DNA of 64,000 bases from DASRBN01 sp035294305 (GTDB lineage Bacteria > Chloroflexota > Ktedonobacteria > Ktedonobacterales > Ktedonobacteraceae). Below, one piece after another: positions 45,130 through 54,333 of this stretch. The stretch's first letter is position 1. Each line of letters starts with the position of its first letter. The position numbers were made by a program, and so were the translations under genes. Below the pieces are notes generated by a model. It was given only the letters and a program-made list of their open reading frames with translations, searched no databases and was not told the origin of the DNA. Location: positions 124,001 to 188,000 of the forward strand of contig DATGLD010000048.1 of assembly GCA_035294305.1 (NCBI GenBank). Reading direction: 5' to 3'.

Positions 45130-45819
45130 ATGGATACGATACGCGTAATCATCGTTGATGAGCAGCCCCTATTTCGTGAAGGTATTCGTTATACCCTCGA
45201 AAACATGGGAAACTGTGAAATCATTGGTACATCCACCGATGCTGTCGAAGTCCTTGAAATGGCCCGCCAGGGCCATCCCGACGTCGCCGTGATCGACGCG
45301 GGATTGACTTCAACGGACCCGCTCGAGATCATCAGGCAAATGCGTCATATCGCCCCACAGGTAGCAGTAATGATCCTTACACCTTCCGAAGATGAGGAAC
45401 GGCTATTTCAATCCATCAAGGTTGGCGCCGCGGCCTATTATGCGCGCAATATCACGCCTGAAGAACTCACCGATGCGGTTAAGCGTGTCAGCCAGGGCGA
45501 ATATTTGATTAATGATGACGTGCTCTCAAAGCCACAACTGGCTAGCCGGGTGCTCAAGTCGTTCCGCGAGCTGGCGGTCGAAGAGGAAGACCCGGACACA
45601 AAAGACCTCTATTCTCCTCTGTCGAGCCGCGAAGTTGAAATCCTGGACTATATTGCGCGCGGTAACAGCAATAAAGAGATTGCCAAATCATTGAAGATTA
45701 GCGATCAAACGGTGAAAAACCATATTACCTCGATCCTGAAAAAGCTCTCGGTGAACGACCGTACAGCAGCAGTCGTCCACGCGCTGCGCCACGGCTGGAT
45801 CAAAATGCACGACAGCTGA
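45130..45819 (+). CDS. NarL/FixJ-type response regulator
   Basis: 229 residues: receiver domain (about 1-125) and LuxR-type HTH (about 155-225; LSSREVEILDYIARGNSNKEIA). Acidic pocket Asp10/Glu11 and phosphoacceptor Asp56 are present, Thr83 too, but the conserved switch lysine (usual GYLLK) is Arg105 in AYYARNITPEEL. No histidine kinase is near. The HTH binds DNA as a dimer; nearby palindromes are candidate targets. GAGG precedes the start. Confidence 0.92.
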   Translation: MDTIRVIIVDEQPLFREGIRYTLENMGNCEIIGTSTDAVEVLEMARQGHPDVAVIDAGLTSTDPLEIIRQMRHIAPQVAVMILTPSEDEERLFQSIKVGAAAYYARNITPEELTDAVKRVSQGEYLINDDVLSKPQLASRVLKSFRELAVEEEDPDTKDLYSPLSSREVEILDYIARGNSNKEIAKSLKISDQTVKNHITSILKKLSVNDRTAAVVHALRHGWIKMHDS

Positions 45820-45862
45820 TCGACGGGGGCCGATGAATCCCCCTTTCGTCCATATAGGTTCT

Positions 45863-46429
45863 CTAAACTCTGATCGCAAGCAGTTCCTTGCCGGTATTCG
45901 CATCCAGGAAGACATAGAGGTCGTAATGTGCCGGGAGCGACTGGGAGGGATCGGCTGATGGGTCGGAGGATTGTTGTGGTATTTGCTGGTACAGCACCAT
46001 CCAGGCAGGTTGATTGGTAATAACATGCTGAGGCTTTGCTGTACCCACCCCATCATAGCTCAAAAGGACATAGCTGGCGCTCGTTTTCTGCGCGTGCGCG
46101 GCCGCATCCGGCTCCAACTCCCCGGCCACCAGCAGCGCCTGTTGTTGAGTGAGCGCGGGCGGAGAAGTAGGAGTCCCTAACGAAATTCCGGCAGCAGTTA
46201 ATGGTGCAATCTGACCTACGGTAGGAGTTGGTTGAGTTAGGCCAGGAAAGGGCAGCAACGAGATACCTGTTCCCCCTGTAAGGCGGTTTGAAATCATCCA
46301 TGCCAGCCATAAAAACGCCAGCGCAAACAAGAGAGCGCCCACAATACCGCTTATCCAACGGGTTCTCATGATCTGCTTCGCAATTCCGGCCCGCCTGCTC
46401 TGTGTATTTCTCCTATAGTCGCCTGTCAT
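45863..46429 (-). CDS. Single-pass membrane protein of unknown function
   Basis: 188 residues. One membrane helix near residues 29-48 (ISGIVGALLFALAFLWLAWM), a Pro/Thr-rich spacer, and an extracytoplasmic part of about 100 residues with a Ser/Pro/Asp stretch and the C-terminal YDLYVFLDANTGKELLAIRV. The tail resembles PepSY or beta-sandwich ends, but I cannot assign a family. It is convergent with the regulator gene. Confidence 0.65.
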   Translation of the reverse strand: MTGDYRRNTQSRRAGIAKQIMRTRWISGIVGALLFALAFLWLAWMISNRLTGGTGISLLPFPGLTQPTPTVGQIAPLTAAGISLGTPTSPPALTQQQALLVAGELEPDAAAHAQKTSASYVLLSYDGVGTAKPQHVITNQPAWMVLYQQIPQQSSDPSADPSQSLPAHYDLYVFLDANTGKELLAIRV

Positions 46430-46616
46430 GGCTGATTACATGAACCCATTCGTTTGATCATCTTCGTGGTGCTGCATTGCCATTGATTCACCTGCTTTCA
46501 GCATATTTATTTATAGTCAGCCAATCATAAGCTCTATCGTTGCCAGTTTGCCCATTATATCATGACCTCTCAATTACGGTACAAGGCAAATCTTCACCCG
46601 GACTTCATTGCTTGAA

Positions 46617-46645
46617 TTGACCTGACTTCCCCCAAATTATATACT
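46617..46645 (+). promoter_or_regulatory. glgP promoter
   Basis: TTGACC (46617-46622), 17-bp spacer, TATACT (46640-46645), leader about 30 nt. Confidence 0.7.
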
Positions 46646-46681
46646 TGTTTTAGTAGACATCACAGAAAGGAACCTTAACCC

Positions 46682-49234
46682 GTGAAAGTATTTGGCCGCA
46701 TGACGGTCTTCCCTATCATGCCCTCACGCATTAGCCGCCTGTATGAACTGGCTTATAATTTATGGTGGAGCTGGCATCCAGAGGCTCGTGCTCTTTATAG
46801 AAAACTAGACCCGGATTTATGGGAAAAGGTCGGGCACAATCCCGTGCATTTCCTGAGCGAGCTGGACCCCCAGTTGCTGGAACAGGCCGCCGAAGACAAA
46901 GTTTACCTGGAACATTACGACAGCGTCCTGCAGGACTTCGACCGCTATATGCATCCGCGGGCGGAGGAAACGTGGTTCTCGCAGACCTACCCCGAATATG
47001 CAGATCAAACAATCGCCTATTTTTCGGCGGAGTTTGGACTGCATGAATCCTTGCCTATCTACTCCGGTGGCCTCGGCATTCTTTCAGGCGACCATTGCAA
47101 AGAGGCCAGTGACCTCGGTCTGCCTTTCGTCGGAGTAGGTTTTCTTTATCCTCAGGGCTACTTTCGCCAGGCCGTGACCCGCGAGGGGGTACAGGAGGCT
47201 TTTTATGATAAGCTGCATTTCTCCGAGGCGCCCGCCACTCCCGCCCTTGGGCCAGATGGTAACGAAGTCATGATCAGCGTCGACCTGCCAGGGAGGCGTA
47301 TTCATGCCAAGGTGTGGAAGTTGCAGGTTGGCCGTATCCCACTGTACCTCATGGACACAGATGTTCCTCCCAATGCTCCCCATGACCGCGAACTCTCGGC
47401 GCGCCTTTACGGTGGCGATCGCGAGATGCGTATCTCGCAGGAGATCGTGCTGGGCATTGGTGGTGTGCGCGCCCTGCGCGCTCTAGGCATTTCGCCTGCC
47501 GCATGGCATCTCAATGAGGGGCATGCGGCCTTCTTGAACCTGGAACGCTGCCGGGAATTCGTAGCTGCCGGATTGAAATTTAATGAGGCAAGAGAAGCTG
47601 TCGCAGCGAATTCTCTTTTCACCACGCATACCCCGGTACCCGCCGGCAATGATACCTTCAGCTATGATCTCATCGACAAGTATTTTGGCTCCTACTGGGG
47701 GCAACTTGGACTCAATCGCGAGCAATTCATGGAGATTGCGCGCGAGGATCATGGCTGGGGTCCAACCTTCAGCATGACAGTGCTGGCATTGCGCCTAACT
47801 GGCGACCATAATGGCGTGAGCCGCCTGCATGGCGACGTTTCACGCAAGATGTGGCAGTTTTTGTGGCCCGGAATCGACGCCGACGAGGTACCGATCGACT
47901 ACATCACAAACGGCATCCATACCCCTTCCTGGATTTCTCCGCAGATGAACGACCTGCTCAAACGCTATCTCGGCGAGGATTGGGAGAATCACGTGGATGA
48001 GCCGGATTTATGGGAACGTGTCGATGAGATTCCCGACGACGAACTCTGGAATGTTCATTTGGAGAGAAAAGAGGCTCTTATTGCGTATGCTCGTCGCCAT
48101 TTGAGAGATCAACACCTACGACTCGGTGAGGGATCGGTTCAGATTGCCGAGATTGAACGCATGCTTAACAAAGATGCGCTCATTATTGGCTTTGCGCGGC
48201 GTTTCGCTACCTATAAGCGCGCCACATTGATCTTCCGCAACTTTGATCGACTGAATCGTATTGTGAACAACCCTCAACGCCCGGTACAAATTATTTTCGC
48301 AGGCAAAGCACATCCTGCCGATGAACCAGGCAAGGCGCTGATCGAACAGGTCTACCGCTTCTCGCGCAGCGATGCATTGCGCGGCAAGATCATCTTCCTG
48401 GAAAATTATGATATCGATATGGCGCGCTACCTGGTTTCGGGCACAGACCTCTGGCTGAACAATCCTATCCGCCCGCACGAAGCAAGCGGCACCAGCGGTC
48501 AAAAGGCCGCGCTGAATGGACAGCCGAATTGCAGTATACTCGATGGCTGGTGGGCCGAGGGCTACAACGGTAAGAACGGTTGGGCTATCGGCGAGGAGCG
48601 AGAGTATCACGATACTAACGTACAGGCCGAGGCAGATAGTCTTTCGCTCTACCGGTTGCTTGAAGAAGAGATCGTCCCGACCTACTATGATCGCGGGTCA
48701 GACGGCATCCCGCACCGCTGGATTGCCTTTATGAAAGAGGCTATTCGCACTTGCGCTCCGCAGTTCAGTATGAAACGGATGGTGAAAGAGTATACCACCC
48801 GTTTCTATGTGCCAGAAATTCAGCAGGGCATAGCCATTGCGCAGGACAATTACGAACAAGCACGTGTCCTGGCAGCCTGGAAAGACAAGATAAAGAGAAG
48901 CTGGCAGAGCCTGGAAGTGTATGCTGATGGACGACGCGATGGGCAGTTGAGCCTCGGCGAGGGCATCGATGTACGCGCCTGGGTGCGAGGAGAGGGACTG
49001 CGCCCGCAGGATTTATGCGTCGAGCTGGTTTATGGCGATGCTAACGACGAGCAGGTGCCTATCCAGCATACGTTACCAATGCAATATACCAAACAGGAAT
49101 TGGACGGATCTTATCGTTTTGACCTTCGCCTGCAGCCGCCTGAGAGTGGCAGCATTGCCTATGGTATTCGTGTGCTGCCAAACCATCCCGCCCTTAGTGG
49201 CAAGCACGAAATGGGACTGGTGCGCTGGGCATAA
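46682..49234 (+). CDS. glgP: Alpha-glucan phosphorylase (GT35)
   Basis: 850 residues from GTG 46682 with AAGGA upstream. N-terminal DUF3417-type domain (ISRLYELAYNLWWSWHPEA), then AYFSAEFGLHESLPIYSGGLG, a catalytic core with FARRFATYKRATLIF, NPIRPHEASGTSGQKAALNG (pyridoxal-phosphate site region) and ILDGWWAEGYNGKNGWAIG. It is the archaeal/thermophile-like glycogen/maltodextrin phosphorylase, releasing glucose 1-phosphate. The C-terminal 130 residues are a beta-rich extension. No other glg gene is here. Confidence 0.94.
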   Translation: MKVFGRMTVFPIMPSRISRLYELAYNLWWSWHPEARALYRKLDPDLWEKVGHNPVHFLSELDPQLLEQAAEDKVYLEHYDSVLQDFDRYMHPRAEETWFSQTYPEYADQTIAYFSAEFGLHESLPIYSGGLGILSGDHCKEASDLGLPFVGVGFLYPQGYFRQAVTREGVQEAFYDKLHFSEAPATPALGPDGNEVMISVDLPGRRIHAKVWKLQVGRIPLYLMDTDVPPNAPHDRELSARLYGGDREMRISQEIVLGIGGVRALRALGISPAAWHLNEGHAAFLNLERCREFVAAGLKFNEAREAVAANSLFTTHTPVPAGNDTFSYDLIDKYFGSYWGQLGLNREQFMEIAREDHGWGPTFSMTVLALRLTGDHNGVSRLHGDVSRKMWQFLWPGIDADEVPIDYITNGIHTPSWISPQMNDLLKRYLGEDWENHVDEPDLWERVDEIPDDELWNVHLERKEALIAYARRHLRDQHLRLGEGSVQIAEIERMLNKDALIIGFARRFATYKRATLIFRNFDRLNRIVNNPQRPVQIIFAGKAHPADEPGKALIEQVYRFSRSDALRGKIIFLENYDIDMARYLVSGTDLWLNNPIRPHEASGTSGQKAALNGQPNCSILDGWWAEGYNGKNGWAIGEEREYHDTNVQAEADSLSLYRLLEEEIVPTYYDRGSDGIPHRWIAFMKEAIRTCAPQFSMKRMVKEYTTRFYVPEIQQGIAIAQDNYEQARVLAAWKDKIKRSWQSLEVYADGRRDGQLSLGEGIDVRAWVRGEGLRPQDLCVELVYGDANDEQVPIQHTLPMQYTKQELDGSYRFDLRLQPPESGSIAYGIRVLPNHPALSGKHEMGLVRWA

Positions 49235-49285
49235 GATAAAAGCAATCCGAAAAGCTTTCGTAACTCGATCTAGCAATCAAGCCAC

Positions 49286-49340
49286 AGCGCAACAGAAAAG
49301 AGTCCGCCTCCCATGGAGGCGGACTCTTTTCTGTTGCGCT
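49286..49340. terminator. 55-bp perfect hairpin, bidirectional terminator
   Basis: 26-bp arms with no mismatch (49286-49311 and 49315-49340) around a CAT loop. The outer parts are A- and T-rich, so either strand gives stem plus U-run. It separates convergent glgP and the ALDH gene. Confidence 0.85.
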
Positions 49341-49349
49341 GAATCTCAA

Positions 49350-51809
49350 TTACTCCCCATACGGTATCCAGATATTCTTGACCTGTGTGGCCTCGTGCAA
49401 GAACTCCTCGCCCTCGCCCTGAACGGGGTCCAACCAGTTACGTGCCTGACCATAGTTGACCCAGGTGCGCTTCATATTGCACGCCGACGCCAGTTCAACT
49501 CGCTTGCAGCCGTCGGATGGGCCGAAATACCACATAGAATCTACGTCGTCGTGATCGGCCAATACCTGGCTGAGCGTATCACGATCACCTGTCACGATGT
49601 TTACGACCCCAGCAGGAAGATCAGAAGTTTCCAGCACCTGGTAGAAATCGGTAGCGCTTAAAGGCGACGTTTGTGACGGCACAACCACAATCGTATTGCC
49701 CATAGCAATTGCCGGCGCTACTAATGATACAAAACCGAGCAACGGGAACGCTTCGGGGCAGGCAATACCGATGACGCCAACCGGTTCGGGCATAGCCAGT
49801 ACCGCTCCGCGTATGGGTGGGCGATGCACAAGGCCCTCAAACTTATCCGCCCAGGCGGCATAGCTGAAGAGGCGCGAGATGCTGGCCTCAACTTCCGAAA
49901 GCGCATCGTGGTAAGGACGACCCGTTTGCTGCACAATGCGGCGCGCGAATTCCTCTGCGCGTACAGCCAGATTCTCGGCAATGTAGTAGAGTATCTGCGC
50001 GCGGTTATGCGTCGTACTCATTGCCCAACCAGCCGCGGCATGGGCCGCCTCGACCGCGTTACGAATATCCTTGCGGTTGCCCTCGCCCACCTGCCCGACC
50101 GCACGTCCCTGTGGATTATAAACATCCCGGCTGTAACCTGAGTCTGGCCGCACCTGCTTGCCCCCGATGAACATCTTCGGCGTGCGATCAATCGATGGCA
50201 TTGCCAGATGATAGCCATTGCCCGCATCGACCTCGATCTCTTCCCTACGCGGCTCCTCATCATCTTCATCCACTATCTGCCTGGAACCATTAGAAGACGC
50301 CGATTCTATGGCTATACGAAGTTCCTGATCGGATGAAGATGATTCCCATTTCGGGCGCACGTATTCGTAGAGGCCCTCTTTGCCACCTTCGCGACCAAAA
50401 CCACTTTCGCGGTAGCCGCCAAAACCGCTTGAGGCATCGAAGAGGTTGGTACAGTTGATCCAGACGCTTCCGGCTTTGAGCTTCGGGGCAACGTCGAGGG
50501 CAAGGTTGATATTCTCGCTCCAGACGCTGGCTGCGAGGCCGTAGCGCGTGTTGTTCGCCAGTTCGACCGCTTCGTTGGGCGTGCGGAAGGTCATGGAGAC
50601 GAGCACGGGGCCGAAGATTTCAACCTGTGCGATGGTCGTGGCCGGGGAGACATTGGTGAAAAGCGTGGGTGGGAAAAAGTAGCCCTCTGTGGGGCAGGCC
50701 CACGATGGCTGCCACATAACCGCTCCTTCCTCAACACCCTGATTGACCAGGCGTTGAATTTCCTTGAGCTGCCCTGGGGAGACGATTGCTCCAATATCTA
50801 CCGCTTTGTCCAGGGGATCACCGATGCGTAGGTGTTCCATACGCACGCGCAACTTTTCGATCAGGCGGTCGGCGATATCTTCCTGCACAAGCAAACGCGA
50901 ACCGGCGCAGCATACCTGACCCTGATTGAACCAGATGGCATCCACAACGCCTTCGACGACGCTATCCAGGTCGGCATCATTGAAAACGATGAAAGGCGAT
51001 TTCCCGCCCAGTTCAAGCGAGAGTTTTTTACCGGAACCTGCTGTAGCCCGCCGAATGCTGCGCCCCACATCGGTCGAACCGGTAAAGGCAATCTTATTGA
51101 CGTCGGGATGGCGCACCAACGCTTCACCAACCTGCGATGCCTCACCGGTTACGATATTTACGACTCCCGGTGGCAAGCCTATTTCCTGGATGATTTCAGC
51201 GAATTTGAGGGCGGTCAGCGAGGTATACCGTGCAGGTTTCAGGACGACAGTATTGCCCATAGCGAGGGCCGGCGCTATTTTCCAGGCCAGCATGAGCAAA
51301 GGGAAGTTCCAGGGGATGATCTGGCCGACAACGCCTACCGGTTCGTAATTGGGCAGTTCCGAGGCCATCAGCTGCGCCCAACCGGCGTGATAGTAGAAAT
51401 GGCGCGCGACAAGCGGGATGTCGATATCGCGTGTCTCGCGGATGGGCTTGCCGTTGTCAAGCGATTCCAGCACGGCCAGCAGGCGCGAGTGCTTCTGAAT
51501 GTGGCGCGCGATGGCATACAGATACCGGGCGCGCACGTGCCCAGGAGTTTTACCCCAGCTTTCAAAGGCGGAGCGAGCAGCGGCTACAGCGGCATCAACA
51601 TCGGCGCTATTAGCTGAGGCGATTTGCGTGAGCGGCTTACCGGTAGCCGGATTGATGCTTTCCATATACTGTCCACTGGCCGGTTTAACCCACGAATTGT
51701 TAATAAACAACTCGAATGGCGTGTGGGCCGCAATCCATGCCAATCCGGGAGCGGCAGCCTCAGGAGCAGGCCCATACTCCATTGTTTTGAAGATTTCCAT
51801 GACGTCCAT
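49350..51809 (-). CDS. Two-domain aldehyde dehydrogenase (ALDH16-like)
   Basis: 819 residues made of two ALDH units. The first (about 20-490) has IIPWNFPLL, FTGSTDVGRS, the general base in SLELGGKSP, and the catalytic Cys in NQGQVCCAGS, so it is competent. A Ser/Glu/Asp linker (about 490-540) follows. The second (about 545-819) has the fold signs (VGVIGIACPEAFPLL, AMGNTIVVVPS) but lacks the catalytic Cys segment, and ends with the ALDH16-typical ATQVKNIWIPYGE. The second unit is likely structural. It begins 13 nt after deoC, so acetaldehyde from deoxyribose-5-phosphate is a probable substrate. Confidence 0.9.
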   Translation of the reverse strand: MDVMEIFKTMEYGPAPEAAAPGLAWIAAHTPFELFINNSWVKPASGQYMESINPATGKPLTQIASANSADVDAAVAAARSAFESWGKTPGHVRARYLYAIARHIQKHSRLLAVLESLDNGKPIRETRDIDIPLVARHFYYHAGWAQLMASELPNYEPVGVVGQIIPWNFPLLMLAWKIAPALAMGNTVVLKPARYTSLTALKFAEIIQEIGLPPGVVNIVTGEASQVGEALVRHPDVNKIAFTGSTDVGRSIRRATAGSGKKLSLELGGKSPFIVFNDADLDSVVEGVVDAIWFNQGQVCCAGSRLLVQEDIADRLIEKLRVRMEHLRIGDPLDKAVDIGAIVSPGQLKEIQRLVNQGVEEGAVMWQPSWACPTEGYFFPPTLFTNVSPATTIAQVEIFGPVLVSMTFRTPNEAVELANNTRYGLAASVWSENINLALDVAPKLKAGSVWINCTNLFDASSGFGGYRESGFGREGGKEGLYEYVRPKWESSSSDQELRIAIESASSNGSRQIVDEDDEEPRREEIEVDAGNGYHLAMPSIDRTPKMFIGGKQVRPDSGYSRDVYNPQGRAVGQVGEGNRKDIRNAVEAAHAAAGWAMSTTHNRAQILYYIAENLAVRAEEFARRIVQQTGRPYHDALSEVEASISRLFSYAAWADKFEGLVHRPPIRGAVLAMPEPVGVIGIACPEAFPLLGFVSLVAPAIAMGNTIVVVPSQTSPLSATDFYQVLETSDLPAGVVNIVTGDRDTLSQVLADHDDVDSMWYFGPSDGCKRVELASACNMKRTWVNYGQARNWLDPVQGEGEEFLHEATQVKNIWIPYGE

Positions 51810-51822
51810 ACTCTAGCTCCTC

Positions 51823-52833
51823 TCAGGCCATCGGGTTGTGATGGGCCGCAGCATAGTGGCCGGTGACGAAGTACGAGAGCTGGCGTTCAATATCGGCAAG
51901 CAGACCGCTGGCACCGATGCGGAACAGCGTGTTGTTCAGCCAGTCGTTGCCCAATTCTTCCTTTATTAAGATCAGCCAGTCGAGCGAAGACTTGGCGCTG
52001 CGAATGCCACCCGCCGGCTTGAAGCCAACTCTGTAGCCGGTGCGCTCAAAATAGTCGCGAATGGCACGCGCCATGACCACACCCACAGGAAGCGTGGCAT
52101 TGACGGCCTCTTTGCCGGTGGAGGTTTTGATGAAATCGGCCCCGGCCATCATACACACCAGGCTTGCCATATCGACATTGCGCAGCGTGGCCAGTTCATG
52201 TGTGGCAAGGATGGTTTTCATATGGGCATCACCACAGGCGGCGCGGAAAGCGCGCACTTCGTCATACAACGCCTGCCAGTTGCCGGTCAAAACGTGAGCG
52301 CGCGAAATGACGATATCGATCTCCCTGGCCCCGGCTTTGACGGAAGCATTTATCTCTTCAAGCTTCTGCTCAAAAGCGATTTGACCGGCAGGAAAGCCTG
52401 TCGAAACGGCGGCTACGGGAATATCGGAACCACGCAGGGCCTCGACTGCTACGGGAACCAGGTTATGATAGACGCAGACGGCCCCAACTTTCAGGTCGAA
52501 GTCCTCTGCCCCAAGGGCATCCAGGATCTCCTGGCGCACCGGGTGACGGGCCTTGGCGCAGAGGCGCAAGACATTGCCGGGCGTGTCGTCGCCTGCCAGC
52601 GTAGTGAGGTCGATGCAGGTGATTGCCCTCAGCAGCCAGGCAGCCTGCCACTCTTTCTTGACTGTGCGCCGTGTAGGGACGGTTGCTGCTCGTCGCTCCA
52701 CCGCGCTGCGATTGACGCGCGCTTGCCGCACCCAGTCCATATCCAGCGGTATGCCCGGATTGCGAACAGGATGGGATAGGGTGTCAGGTAGAGGAGAGAT
52801 TTCCGGCCCGGTTCGTCTTTTGGTTGTGGTCAT
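51823..52833 (-). CDS. deoC: Deoxyribose-phosphate aldolase
   Basis: About 336 residues from ATG 52833 (AAAGGA 8 bases upstream), longer than the usual 220-260 because of an N-terminal extension like the eukaryote-type/large DeoC group. Seen: CIDLTTLAGDDTPGNV, EIDIVISR, DFIKTSTGKEAVNAT (Schiff-base Lys), and VGFKPAGGIRSAKSS. It splits 2-deoxyribose 5-phosphate into glyceraldehyde 3-phosphate and acetaldehyde; the adjacent ALDH would oxidise the latter. Confidence 0.93.
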   Translation of the reverse strand: MTTTKRRTGPEISPLPDTLSHPVRNPGIPLDMDWVRQARVNRSAVERRAATVPTRRTVKKEWQAAWLLRAITCIDLTTLAGDDTPGNVLRLCAKARHPVRQEILDALGAEDFDLKVGAVCVYHNLVPVAVEALRGSDIPVAAVSTGFPAGQIAFEQKLEEINASVKAGAREIDIVISRAHVLTGNWQALYDEVRAFRAACGDAHMKTILATHELATLRNVDMASLVCMMAGADFIKTSTGKEAVNATLPVGVVMARAIRDYFERTGYRVGFKPAGGIRSAKSSLDWLILIKEELGNDWLNNTLFRIGASGLLADIERQLSYFVTGHYAAAHHNPMA

Positions 52834-53023
52834 AGGTTTTGTCCTTTGAAAGTGCCTGGAAGTGTACTTGTTAACAGTGGTGCCTGGCAACCGCAAGGGT
52901 CGGCCCCACTATTATTCCCTGTGATATGTACATTCTTATCATATCTTCGGCTATATATGAGGATATTGTCAAGCGCATGAAAGGCAATAACCGAAATCGA
53001 ACCGGCTCCAAAAATGAAGATTG

Positions 53024-53770
53024 TTAATGGAGTGCCTGCTTTATTGCAGCACCAAAAACTGGAGGCAGGAGTATACCTCCGGATAACTCACCGGAATCCG
53101 GCCAGTAGGCTCGTATGACTGAAGTGCCGTCCCGGAGATGAAAGTCGATAAAATACTGGCTGCTTTCCTGGCTCTGATAGTTCTGATTCACGGGAGCATT
53201 GAGAACCATGGTGACGAGATCTTCGACTTGTTTTGAGTTTTTAATAGACCCCAGTTCGGTTTTGCCATCCTGGGGACTATTTATGCCTATATATAGTACT
53301 TTGCCGCCAATGTCGAGCAGGTCAGCGCCCACTTTAGCATGAGGATTGGTATCCGCTTCATAAAGTTGTATCTCACCGTTTTGATAGGCGGTGAGCCGGA
53401 ATGTTGGTTTGTAGCCCTTTACGGTATATACCTTCGTCCCTGGATTGAGAAACGCAGCATCTCCATCCTTACTTTGATAGTTCGGGTTCTGCACATTACC
53501 GTCCAGCTTAAATTTGATGGTAGCGAAGACCGGCCCAAGATCACCGGCAACTAATGGGCGACCTGGACTTGTAGCCACATAGGTTATTCCCCCAAATTTA
53601 ATGAAATCCACCCAATCGATCACTACAGCAGTCTGCCCATTTTGCGAGTTCGATGCAGGTTGCCCTCTTGACGGTGGTAAGGCAGCACATGCAGCCAGCA
53701 CGAGCAAAGGCAACAGGCAAAATACGAATTGGGGAGTGATATGAGAAGCCTTTTGAGTAATGTTCCTCAT
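53024..53770 (-). CDS. Putative lipoprotein of unknown function
   Basis: About 248 residues from ATG 53770 (GGAGG 9 bases upstream). Signal peptide ending in the lipobox LVLAAC, then Ser/Asn/Gln-rich linker. The rest is beta-rich, with FIKFGGITYVATSPGRP and PGTKVYTVKGYKPTFRLTAY. I recognise no family; several such exported Ser/Asn-rich proteins occur in this group. It stands alone. Confidence 0.75.
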   Translation of the reverse strand: MRNITQKASHITPQFVFCLLPLLVLAACAALPPSRGQPASNSQNGQTAVVIDWVDFIKFGGITYVATSPGRPLVAGDLGPVFATIKFKLDGNVQNPNYQSKDGDAAFLNPGTKVYTVKGYKPTFRLTAYQNGEIQLYEADTNPHAKVGADLLDIGGKVLYIGINSPQDGKTELGSIKNSKQVEDLVTMVLNAPVNQNYQSQESSQYFIDFHLRDGTSVIRAYWPDSGELSGGILLPPVFGAAIKQALH

Positions 53771-53991
53771 AAGCCTAGTCCTCCAGGTTATGAATCGTGG
53801 CTCGTACAAATATATCTATAGCATCAGACGCTGAAGACGGATAAATTGTTCCATTCAAGCAAGCTCAGAGATTAGACATGAACAGGTACAGAATGATAGA
53901 ATAAAGTATGCAAGCTCGACCAGAGGACATTACAACTTCTATTTAGATCTCCTGGTCCATACTACTTATAGATCGGAGTGCGCTATATCTT

Positions 53992-54333
53992 ATGAACAAT
54001 TCCCATGCTGAATATGCGCAACAATTAAAAGATGCGGTGCTACAAAGTCCCGGCGATACATCTACCCAAATGCGACAGTCTGTCGCAGCATATGCCGCGC
54101 ACCTGAGTGGTAGGCCCGCCGGTTCGTCAGGAGATATTCCTGCTGACTTAGCCGCATATCTTAAAAAGGTGGCGCTGCATGCCTACAAGACGACCGGTGA
54201 GGATATCGCAGCACTACGCGAGGCCGGCTATTCTGAAGATGCTATTTTCGAAATCACGTTGAGCGCCGCGCTCGGAGCGGGACTGGCACGTTTAGAGGGC
54301 GGACAGGCAGCTTTGAAAGGGAATCAAGAATGA
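53992..54333 (+). CDS. CMD-like helical protein, partner of candidate selenoprotein
   Basis: 113 residues. The C-terminal half (EDIAALREAGYSEDAIFEITLSAALGAGLARLEGG; see about 75-107) resembles the helical AhpD/carboxymuconolactone decarboxylase end. It lacks the CxxC motif. The stop overlaps the next ATG (ATGA at 54330), so the two are translationally coupled and probably form one complex. The ribosome site is weak. Confidence 0.65.
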   Translation: MNNSHAEYAQQLKDAVLQSPGDTSTQMRQSVAAYAAHLSGRPAGSSGDIPADLAAYLKKVALHAYKTTGEDIAALREAGYSEDAIFEITLSAALGAGLARLEGGQAALKGNQE

